Source: Cryomorpha sp963741985 (GTDB lineage: Bacteria > Bacteroidota > Bacteroidia > Flavobacteriales_D > Cryomorphaceae). From it: a stretch of 64,000 bases of DNA. The DNA lies in the NCBI GenBank assembly GCA_963741985.1, contig CAVUKD010000002.1, forward strand, positions 372,001 through 436,000, written 5' to 3'. Under the pieces are notes generated by a model, which saw nothing but the letters and a program-made list of their open reading frames with translations, searched no databases and was not told the DNA's origin. Position numbers and translations under genes: made by a program. Positions 57,338 through 64,000 of this stretch are shown piece after piece. Numbering within the stretch: position 1 is the first letter of the stretch; every line of letters begins with the position of its first letter.

Positions 57338-57345
57338 CAAAAATA
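57338..57345 (-). promoter_or_regulatory. Candidate -7 box TATTTTTG for rpmH
   Basis: The minus strand reads TATTTTTG, 46 bp before the L34 ATG. This supports the short start, since transcription would begin inside the upstream frame extension. Confidence 0.45.
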
Positions 57346-57421
57346 GGCTTTTTTCTCGTTCTGCAAAAATTTTATTTACAAATCTCCTGCTACTTTATCG
57401 GCATGATTAAAAATGGGTGTT

Positions 57422-57429
57422 TACCTTTG
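57422..57429 (+). promoter_or_regulatory. -7 box TACCTTTG for the ABC transporter gene
   Basis: A full consensus match, ending 15 bp before the ATG at 57445. It lies inside the in-frame extension that begins at 57403, which argues against that longer start. Confidence 0.6.
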
Positions 57430-57444
57430 CACAAAAATTCCTCC

Positions 57445-59247
57445 ATGGCGCGAAAAAAATCGATCGATCCGAATAAAAAAAAGCCATCTCTTAAAGAAGC
57501 CACCCGCGTATTTCGATATCTAAAACCCTACAGCGGGATTTTTGCCATAGGGTTTATATTCTTGATTTTGAGCAGTCTTACGGGTTTACTCTTCCCTTAC
57601 CTTCTGGGTCAGCTTATCGGCCACGAACCCACTTCGGCTGCAGACGCGGCGGGAAGTTTGCTCAAATTCAATTCAGTAAATACTATTATAACCGCTCTCT
57701 TTATTGTCTTTACAAGTCAGGCGATTTTTTCTTTTTTTCGGATTATACTTTTTACACGTGTTACTGAATACACCCTTCGCGACCTTCGCCAAGACGCTTT
57801 TTCAAAATTATTGATGGCGCCACTTACATTTTACAATAAGAATAAAGTCGGAGAACTTACCAGCCGCATCGCGACCGACATCAATCTTCTGCAAACCACT
57901 TTTACCACCACCATCGCCGAGTTTGTTCGCCAGATAATAACCATAGTAGTGGGTATTGCTGCTTTGATCTGGCTTTCGCCAAAATTATCGCTGATCATGC
58001 TCGCCACGATTCCGGCAGTGGCGCTCTTTGCGGTATTCTTTGGGAGATATATCCGTAAACTTTCCAAACGTACCCAAGATGCTGCCGCACAATCGAATGG
58101 AATTCTGGAGGAAGCACTTCAGGGAATTCAAAATGTGAAAGCATTTACCAATGAGTTTTTCGAGCTGGGCCGTTATAATATTTCCATAAACGAGATTAAG
58201 CGATTGGCTATTAAAGGAGCTGTTTGGCGCGGACTTTTTGTGTCGTTTATTATTCTCTGCCTTTTTGGAGCCATCGTTTTTGTGATCTGGCAGGGTGTAT
58301 TGCTCACTCAAACAGGGAATTTAGACCAACCCTCGTTCATTTCGTTCATTATGTACACCATTTTTCTTGGAGCTTCCATTGGTAGTTTACCCGATTTGTA
58401 TGCGAATATTCAAAAAGCAATTGGTGCTACCGAAAACCTAATGGAAATCGTGGAGCAAGAAGACGAGGGAATTCAGAAAAAAGTTAAAGGAACTGTTCAG
58501 CGTTTTCGAGGCGAGATTGCGTTCAATCATATCCAGTTTAGCTATGAGACAAGAGGCGATCTCCCGGTCTTACGCGATATAAATTTTGAAGTGAAATCGG
58601 GTGAACAATTGGCCGTGGTTGGCCCATCCGGAGCGGGAAAATCGACGATCACTTCGCTCCTTCTGCGCTTTTACAATCCTACAGCAGGTCAAATACTCAT
58701 TGACGGAAAGAATGCGCTGGATTACGATCTTACCGAATACCGGTCTCAGTTTGCATTGGTACCTCAGGAAGTTCTGCTTTTTAACGGAAGTATAAAAGAA
58801 AACATCGCCTACGGTCGTCCCGGGGCGAATGATGACGAAATCAAAGAAGCTGCCGCAAAAGCCAACGCCTTGATTTTTATCGAATCTTTTCCCGATCAGT
58901 TCGACACTTTAGTCGGCGAACGCGGTGTACAACTCAGCGGTGGTCAACGTCAGCGTATAGCAATAGCGCGCGCTGTACTTCGCGATCCGGCGATATTAAT
59001 CCTCGATGAAGCTACTTCTTCTCTCGATTCGGAATCGGAACATTTGGTGCAACAAGCGTTGGATTCATTGATGAAAGGGCGCACAAGCATTGTCGTTGCA
59101 CACCGATTTAGCACCATCCGGAATGCGGACAAAATAGTGGTTATCGAAAATGGGGAAATCATTGAAGCCGGAAATCATGAAGAATTGCTGGCTATAGATT
59201 CAGGGGTTTATAAGAAATTGCAGAAAATGCAAAGCATAGGAGCGTGA
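57445..59247 (+). CDS. MsbA-like ABC exporter (fused permease/ATPase)
   Basis: The 600-aa half-transporter has six transmembrane helices (about residues 20-330) and a nucleotide-binding domain with Walker A GPSGAGKST, signature LSGGQRQRIAIARA, Walker B AILILDEATSSLDS and switch His in VAHRFST. It forms a homodimer. The closest relatives export lipids (MsbA) or peptides and drugs. With lptF/G at the end of the window and many glycan genes, a lipid A or lipid-linked export role is possible. The start is the ATG preceded by a -7 box. Confidence 0.9.
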   Translation: MARKKSIDPNKKKPSLKEATRVFRYLKPYSGIFAIGFIFLILSSLTGLLFPYLLGQLIGHEPTSAADAAGSLLKFNSVNTIITALFIVFTSQAIFSFFRIILFTRVTEYTLRDLRQDAFSKLLMAPLTFYNKNKVGELTSRIATDINLLQTTFTTTIAEFVRQIITIVVGIAALIWLSPKLSLIMLATIPAVALFAVFFGRYIRKLSKRTQDAAAQSNGILEEALQGIQNVKAFTNEFFELGRYNISINEIKRLAIKGAVWRGLFVSFIILCLFGAIVFVIWQGVLLTQTGNLDQPSFISFIMYTIFLGASIGSLPDLYANIQKAIGATENLMEIVEQEDEGIQKKVKGTVQRFRGEIAFNHIQFSYETRGDLPVLRDINFEVKSGEQLAVVGPSGAGKSTITSLLLRFYNPTAGQILIDGKNALDYDLTEYRSQFALVPQEVLLFNGSIKENIAYGRPGANDDEIKEAAAKANALIFIESFPDQFDTLVGERGVQLSGGQRQRIAIARAVLRDPAILILDEATSSLDSESEHLVQQALDSLMKGRTSIVVAHRFSTIRNADKIVVIENGEIIEAGNHEELLAIDSGVYKKLQKMQSIGA

Positions 59248-59339
59248 CACGCTTAGAAAGTCTTCTAATTTCGTAAGGTATATATATCGGAGAGCAAATC
59301 GACTGTGGATTGGAGATGAAATAATTTCTCTCACTTAAC

Positions 59340-59951
59340 TCAATGCAAGTGCACACAAACTACCTTCTTGGTCTCAAAAAACGCTCCGGGAATTTTTGCT
59401 TGAAGCTTGTAAACTACAGACGGAAACCGATCTACCTCCTCGATTTCTTCCTTAAGATCACCACCTTTTAAACAATAAATTTGCTTGACTTTCAATTTAC
59501 CTTGAGTGCAATATTTAGTGAGTACGTCCAACTTCGATACCGCACGCGTTAGAGCTGTGTCAAAATTTCCGCGGATATTTTCGGCCCTTTCCTGAACGGT
59601 TTTTACATTGGTCAGTCCGAGCGCTGCAGCTACTTCATTCACGACCTTTATTTTCTTTCCAATCGAATCAACTAGTAAGAAATCGACTTCGGGATATAAT
59701 ATAGCGAGTGGAATTCCGGGAAATCCTCCACCTGTGCCTATATCGATGGCTTTCGATCCGGGCTCCGGTTTCCAGTAAAATGCTAAAGCCAAGGAATGCA
59801 GGACATGGTGCTCATAAAAATGATCCATATCCTTGCGGCTAATCACGTTTATTTGCGTGTTCCACTCGCGGTATAGTGGCTCCAGCTTCTCAAACATAGC
59901 CAGCTTACCGGGATTCAGATCCGGAAAAAATTTAAGTAGAGCAGCCTCCAA
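59340..59951 (-). CDS. rsmG: 16S rRNA (guanine-527-N7)-methyltransferase RsmG
   Basis: RsmG (203 aa) methylates G527 of 16S rRNA using SAM. The SAM-binding motif AIDIGTGGGFPGIPLAI is at about residues 69-85, with FLLVDSIGKKIKVV following and LTRAVSKLD near 133-141. It is the last gene of the GT2-sigma-rsmG unit, 12 bp after the sigma factor gene. The stop is shared with no neighbour; the ABC gene converges 92 bp away. Confidence 0.95.
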   Translation of the reverse strand: MEAALLKFFPDLNPGKLAMFEKLEPLYREWNTQINVISRKDMDHFYEHHVLHSLALAFYWKPEPGSKAIDIGTGGGFPGIPLAILYPEVDFLLVDSIGKKIKVVNEVAAALGLTNVKTVQERAENIRGNFDTALTRAVSKLDVLTKYCTQGKLKVKQIYCLKGGDLKEEIEEVDRFPSVVYKLQAKIPGAFFETKKVVCVHLH

Positions 59952-59963
59952 TTTGGAAAATGT

Positions 59964-60575
59964 TTAGATAGTATCTTTAACGTGCTTCATCAAATTGGCA
60001 AGAAATTCGCGCGCTCTGAAAAGTTGCGCTTTAACGGTTCCCAGGGGCAAATCCAATTCCTGTGCTATTTCGTCGTAAGAATATTCTTTGAAATAACGAA
60101 GAATAACCAACTCGCGGTATCGAGGCTTAAGTTTCATCACCACTTCGCGCATTTGCTCCATTTTCTGGTCGCGGATAAGCTCTTCTTCGGGATCGCGTGC
60201 CCCCGAATCGATGTCGTAGGTTACATTTTCGCCGTCTTCATTGACCATTCCGGTATCGATCGACAATTTTTTCTTTTTCCTTTCCTTTCGGATAAAGTCT
60301 ATACAGTTGTTTGAGGCAATTTTAAACATCCAGGTGCTGAACGCATAGCTCGGATGGTACTGCTCCAACCGGTTGAAGGCCTTACCAAATGCCTCAATCG
60401 TCAGATCGTCTGCATCGTCGGTATTGTTTACCATTTTTAAAAGCATATAATAAATGCTTTCGCGGTAACGCTCCATAAGCTCAGCATAAGCGCCTTGCTG
60501 TCCATCTAATGCAAGCACCACGAGCTTATAATCGTGCTGTGCTTTTGGTGATAATTTGGAAATCAATTCCTCCAT
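59964..60575 (-). CDS. ECF-type RNA polymerase sigma factor
   Basis: The 203-aa protein has sigma region 2 (YAELMERYRESIYYMLLKMV, DADDLTIEAFGKAF, FSTWMFKIASNNCIDFIRK; about residues 28-95) and region 4 (LKPRYRELVILRYFKEYSYDEIAQELDLPLGTVKAQLFRARE; in parts, about 143-185) separated by an acidic linker. No anti-sigma factor gene is adjacent. The start overlaps the end of the upstream glycosyltransferase gene by 13 bp, so both are likely translated from one transcript. The regulon is unknown. Confidence 0.92.
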   Translation of the reverse strand: MEELISKLSPKAQHDYKLVVLALDGQQGAYAELMERYRESIYYMLLKMVNNTDDADDLTIEAFGKAFNRLEQYHPSYAFSTWMFKIASNNCIDFIRKERKKKKLSIDTGMVNEDGENVTYDIDSGARDPEEELIRDQKMEQMREVVMKLKPRYRELVILRYFKEYSYDEIAQELDLPLGTVKAQLFRAREFLANLMKHVKDTI

Positions 60576-61696
60576 TTCTTCGGTTTTGCAGTTGCGTTGG
60601 CAATATGTAAAAATCCACTCATGACTACAACAATAATTTCTAAAAACGGCGCAAGAAGTATTAAATCTATTTGTCCTAACAATCGCGAAGATCGCTTAAA
60701 AATAAACAATTGTAGCAGTATTCGAAAGCTTAGTGTCAAAACTACAATATAAAACCATTTATTAAAAACAAGTAAGAAAATAGATGCCACTAAAAAAATA
60801 AGAAAACTAAGTGGCTGAATCGCCAGCAACACTTTGTGCTTTAGCTTATAGCGCCATCCAGCATAAAGATGTCGTCTTTTTTGAAACCAATAGGCTTTCC
60901 AATTTTGCTTCGGAATACTTTTTACAATGGCCTTTATTTCGAGACAAATTTCCGTATTGGAGGCCTTAGCAACTTCATTGATAAAAAGGTCGTCGTCGCC
61001 TGTGGCAATGCTGTAATGGGTCTTAAAACCACCGATCCCGAAGAAACTTCCTTTGGAATATGAGAGGTTTCTACCTACACCCATGTATGGATTTCCCGAA
61101 AGGGCAAAGCTGAAATAGTTGAGCGCAGTATAGTACGCTTCAAATCGGACGAGAGCGTTCAGGAAACCGGGCTTTCGCTCGTATGGGCTGTAACCCAGCA
61201 CAATCGTTTCATCTTCCACGACCGATTTCATCATTTCTGCAATCCAGAGGGGGCTTTCAGGATGGCAATCGGCATCGGTGAATAGGAGACGTTCGTGCTT
61301 CGCTCCTTTTATTCCGAGAGTGATTGCCAGTTTTTTTCCTCCGTGTGGATGTCCATCTCCCATTCCCCGCACAATACGCAAATGGGAGTATTTTTCCTGG
61401 AAGTCTTTAAGTAAGTCTTCCGTTTCGTCCCACGAGCCATCATTGACCACCACTACTTCAAAATCGGGATACTCCTGATCCAGAATAGCTGGCAAGTTTC
61501 TGGCAAGATTCTCCTGCTCATTTCGCGCAGCAATAATGACCGAAACCGGTGGTTTATTGGTACCTGTTTTCCCCTTTCGGTAAAAGGCCAAACGCATATA
61601 AAAATAGAAATAGAAAAAGAGCTGTGAGAATGCTCCAAACAAAAAGAACCCTTTAAGAAGAAGGACAAAGGAAGAGTGAACGAAATTGAATTCCAT
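60563..61696 (-). CDS. Membrane glycosyltransferase family 2
   Basis: The 377-aa enzyme has an N-terminal membrane helix (about residues 10-32) and a GT-A domain with VSVIIAARNEQENLARNLP, VVNDGSWDET, the metal-binding TDADCHPES and GDDDLFINE. Three to four C-terminal helices include QxxRR-like FQKRRHLYAGWRYK before them. The layout is that of polymerising or processive GT2 enzymes (poly-GlcNAc or hyaluronan synthase type), but the product is unknown. ATG 61696 follows a -7 box 15 bp upstream; TTG 61714 is less likely. Confidence 0.87.
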   Translation of the reverse strand: MEFNFVHSSFVLLLKGFFLFGAFSQLFFYFYFYMRLAFYRKGKTGTNKPPVSVIIAARNEQENLARNLPAILDQEYPDFEVVVVNDGSWDETEDLLKDFQEKYSHLRIVRGMGDGHPHGGKKLAITLGIKGAKHERLLFTDADCHPESPLWIAEMMKSVVEDETIVLGYSPYERKPGFLNALVRFEAYYTALNYFSFALSGNPYMGVGRNLSYSKGSFFGIGGFKTHYSIATGDDDLFINEVAKASNTEICLEIKAIVKSIPKQNWKAYWFQKRRHLYAGWRYKLKHKVLLAIQPLSFLIFLVASIFLLVFNKWFYIVVLTLSFRILLQLFIFKRSSRLLGQIDLILLAPFLEIIVVVMSGFLHIANATAKPKKWRN

Positions 61697-61711
61697 AATA
61701 TTTTGCGAAAG

Positions 61712-61719
61712 CAAAGGTA
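61712..61719 (-). promoter_or_regulatory. -7 box TACCTTTG for the GT2-sigma-rsmG operon
   Basis: The minus strand reads TACCTTTG, ending 15 bp before the ATG at 61696. The divergent tgt box lies 28 bp away on the other strand. Confidence 0.6.
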
Positions 61720-61747
61720 GAACAACTGCCCCTAAATCAAATCCTCT

Positions 61748-61755
61748 TATCTTTG
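61748..61755 (+). promoter_or_regulatory. -7 box TATCTTTG for tgt
   Basis: A consensus match with a predicted leader of about 35 nt before the TTG start at 61795. Confidence 0.6.
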
Positions 61756-61794
61756 CGGCCTTAATAATTTTTCAACAAAGTTTTACAACAGACA

Positions 61795-62925
61795 TTGCAA
61801 TTCGAACTAAACGCAACTGACCCGAAATCGAATGCCCGGGCAGGTACTATCCAGACCGATCACGGTACAATCCACACACCCATATTTATGCCTGTAGGCA
61901 CCGCTGGCGCTATCAAAGCCGTGCACCGGCACGAAGTGGAAGACGATATTAATGCCGATATTATACTCGGTAATACGTACCATCTATATCTCCGCCCGGG
62001 AATGGAAATTCTTGAAAAAGCAGGTGGACTGCACGGCTTTAACGGATGGCAGCGGCCACATCTTACTGATAGTGGCGGCTACCAAGTACATTCGCTGGCC
62101 GACAGACGTAAAATTTCGGAGAGTGGAGTGGCTTTTCAATCGCACATCGACGGAGCGAAGCATTTTTTTACGCCAGAGCGTGTTATGGATATCCAGCGCA
62201 CAATTGGGGCTGATATCATAATGGCGTTTGATGAATGTACGCCTTACCCGTGCGATTTTGAATATGCTAAAAAAAGTATGCACCGCACCCATCGTTGGCT
62301 AAAACGATGCTGCGACCGGTTTGACACTACGCCGAATAAATATGGTTACAGCCAAACACTTTTTCCGATTGTACAGGGAAGCGTTTATAAAGATCTGCGC
62401 CAGGAATCGGCAGAATATATAGCTTCGATGAATCGGGAAGGAAATGCCATTGGGGGCTTGTCGGTAGGCGAGCCAGCAGAAGAAATGTATGCAATGACCG
62501 AAGTTGTTACTGCAATCCTTCCAAAAGATAAACCGCGCTATCTAATGGGTGTGGGTACTCCCGTAAATATTTTGGAAAATATTGCTCTGGGAATCGATAT
62601 GTTTGATTGCGTAATGCCCACACGGAATGCACGCAATGGTATGCTATTTACGAGCGAAGGGATTATCAACATACGGAATGCGAAGTGGCAGGACGATTTC
62701 AGCCCGATAGATTCCAATGGCACGAGTTATGTAGATTCGGCCTATTCTAAAGCATATTTACGTCATTTGATTATCAGCAAAGAAATTTTGGGAGCGCAAA
62801 TAGCCAGTATTCACAATCTTGCTTTTTATTTGTGGCTGGTACGCGAAGCGCGTCGGCATATTATTGCTGGTGATTTTACAAGTTGGAAAAATCAAATGGT
62901 TGTAAAATTAGATCAGCGATTATAA
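61795..62925 (+). CDS. tgt: tRNA-guanine transglycosylase (queuosine pathway)
   Basis: Tgt (376 aa) exchanges G34 for preQ1 (or a related base) in GUN-anticodon tRNAs. Substrate-binding motifs are LTDSGGYQVHSL (about residues 87-98), MAFDECTPYP, FPIVQGSVY and GGLSVGEP; the nucleophile aspartate is expected in MFDCVMPTR. The usual CxCxxC-type zinc site before YxxAYLRHL is missing: the corresponding stretch reads GTSYVDSAYSKAYLRHL, while the later IHNL histidine is kept. Translation starts at TTG, since the conserved N-terminus begins there. The lptF/G-like gene starts 3 bp after its stop. Confidence 0.93.
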   Translation: MQFELNATDPKSNARAGTIQTDHGTIHTPIFMPVGTAGAIKAVHRHEVEDDINADIILGNTYHLYLRPGMEILEKAGGLHGFNGWQRPHLTDSGGYQVHSLADRRKISESGVAFQSHIDGAKHFFTPERVMDIQRTIGADIIMAFDECTPYPCDFEYAKKSMHRTHRWLKRCCDRFDTTPNKYGYSQTLFPIVQGSVYKDLRQESAEYIASMNREGNAIGGLSVGEPAEEMYAMTEVVTAILPKDKPRYLMGVGTPVNILENIALGIDMFDCVMPTRNARNGMLFTSEGIINIRNAKWQDDFSPIDSNGTSYVDSAYSKAYLRHLIISKEILGAQIASIHNLAFYLWLVREARRHIIAGDFTSWKNQMVVKLDQRL

Positions 62926-62928
62926 TTA

Positions 62929-64000
62929 ATGAAAAAGCTTGACCTATATATCCTGAAGAAATTTCTTGGAACTTTCTTCTTTATGCTGGCCGTCATTATG
63001 TCGATCGCCATTGTGTTTGATGTATCGGAAAAGCTTGAGAAATTTGTAAAAAGCGACGCTCCTTTCAATAAGGTCATTTTTGATTACTACGTCAATTTTG
63101 TTTTTTATTATGGCAATCTATTCAGTTCACTTCTGATCTTTTTGAGTGTTTTGCTTTTTACCAGTCAAATGGCTCAACGCACCGAAATTGTCGCCATTTA
63201 TGCCAGCGGTGTGTCATTTCGCCGGTTTTTGTATCCGTATATGATCGGAGCCACTATTCTTTGTGGAGTTTCGCTCTATTTCACTCATTATCAACTACCA
63301 ATTGCTAACACAAAACGGTTAGCTTTTGAAGAACAGTATCTGAATAACCAGTTCAGAATTAGTGACAAGAACCTGCACAGGCAGTTCAACAAAAACTCGA
63401 TTGCTTACTTTCAATCTTTTAGTACAATCAATAATATTGGATATAAATTTTCTATCGAAGAATGGAGCAAGACGGGTAAATTGAAGTACAAGCTCATGGC
63501 CGACAGAGCGAAATACGATTCTGTTTCAGGTCGGTGGGATATAGAAAACTACTACGAACGCTTCTTAACTGATACTTCAGAAATAGTCAACCAAGGCAGG
63601 AAGTTGGATACACTCCTTACGCTGAAACCGAGCGACTTTGGTCAGAGGCTAAGTGTGGCTTCCACGATGGGCTACAATGAGTTAACTGATTTTATTGAAG
63701 GCGAGAGATTAAAAGGTTCGGACAAAACGGTACACTATCAGATAGAGAAGAACCAGCGCTCTTCCTACCCTTTTGCGACCTATATTTTAACAATTATCGG
63801 TGTGTCGATTGCGAGCCGAAAAAGCCGCGGTGGAATAGGAGGCCATCTCGCGATTGGTGTGTTAATTGCGGTGTCGTATATATTTGCGATGAAGGTGACT
63901 ACCGTTGCAGCGACAAATGCAGGATTAAATCCACTTTTAGCTGTGTGGCTGCCGAATATTCTTTATACCGCGGTTGCGATTGTGTTGTACTTTAAAGCAC
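62929..64000 (+). CDS. LptF/LptG family LPS export permease (partial, runs off the window)
   Basis: The frame opens at ATG 62929 and is uninterrupted to the window end (357 codons). MKKLDLYILKKFLGTFFFMLA and the following helices, SQMAQRTEIVAIYASGVSFRRF and the late SYPFATYILTIIGVSIASRKSRGG, in parts, match the YjgP/YjgQ (LptF/LptG) permeases that extract lipopolysaccharide from the inner membrane with LptB. LptF and LptG cannot be told apart here. It probably shares a transcript with tgt, as in other Bacteroidota. Confidence 0.88.
   Translation, partial: MKKLDLYILKKFLGTFFFMLAVIMSIAIVFDVSEKLEKFVKSDAPFNKVIFDYYVNFVFYYGNLFSSLLIFLSVLLFTSQMAQRTEIVAIYASGVSFRRFLYPYMIGATILCGVSLYFTHYQLPIANTKRLAFEEQYLNNQFRISDKNLHRQFNKNSIAYFQSFSTINNIGYKFSIEEWSKTGKLKYKLMADRAKYDSVSGRWDIENYYERFLTDTSEIVNQGRKLDTLLTLKPSDFGQRLSVASTMGYNELTDFIEGERLKGSDKTVHYQIEKNQRSSYPFATYILTIIGVSIASRKSRGGIGGHLAIGVLIAVSYIFAMKVTTVAATNAGLNPLLAVWLPNILYTAVAIVLYFKA

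Noticed and set aside
59248..59339. Terminator between the ABC transporter gene and rsmG
   Set aside because: No convincing stem with a T run was found on either strand.

Overview
The window is a chromosomal segment of a Bacteroidota bacterium, most likely of the Flavobacteriales (Cryomorphaceae/Crocinitomicaceae-like). This rests on several secreted proteins with type IX secretion (T9SS) C-terminal sorting domains of type A and one of type B, on TAnnTTTG-type -7 promoter boxes with no Shine-Dalgarno-like leaders, on lineage-typical proteins (YfhO family, DUF4783-like, DUF4834-like, an HTH-less NtrC-like regulator) and on a moderate G+C content. No rRNA, tRNA, CRISPR array or prophage was seen.

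Layout. 1-8146: end of a DUF4397-like gene, purKE (minus), a T9SS beta-helix protein (minus), then a tightly packed plus-strand run hpt-adk-obgE-PAP2 phosphatase-crcB-PafA-like phosphatase. 8253-12789: a NatAB-like ABC exporter, a Ppx/GppA phosphatase and a sigma-54 activator without a DNA-binding domain. 12829-26697: three very large minus-strand secreted proteins. The upstream one (1579 aa) ends in a dockerin-like domain. The next (2204 aa, 39 bp downstream) begins with a cohesin-like domain and ends in a T9SS sorting signal. The third (744 aa) is a partial paralogue of the 2204-aa protein. 27260-30608: three glycosyltransferases. 30684-38445: a membrane-anchored propeller-like protein, rnhB, a D-cysteine desulfhydrase-like gene, a LysM glucosaminidase, another glycosyltransferase, a DUF4783-like protein and rlmH. 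38446-49309: a frameshifted FG-GAP/T9SS gene, a surface-polysaccharide region (glycosyltransferase, flippase, sugar/choline-type nucleotidyltransferase, glycosyltransferase, TagF-like polymerase) and a decayed T9SS type B gene. 49318-64000: YfhO, a DUF4834-like protein, a heavily degraded REP-associated tyrosine transposase, carB, an alpha/beta hydrolase, rpmH, an MsbA-like ABC transporter, a GT2-ECF sigma-rsmG operon, tgt and the start of an LptF/LptG permease.

The genes fall into three groups: nucleotide and housekeeping functions (purEK, hpt, adk, carB, rlmH, rsmG, tgt, rpmH, rnhB, obgE), envelope and polysaccharide synthesis (glycosyltransferases, flippase, TagF-like enzyme, LptF/G, MsbA-like transporter, PAP2), and large adhesin- or matrix-like secreted proteins. 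The most striking proposal is a cohesin/dockerin-type pair encoded by neighbouring, probably co-transcribed genes. If correct, a dockerin-bearing protein with no T9SS signal could be held at the surface by its T9SS-exported neighbour. This is an inference from sequence motifs and gene order.
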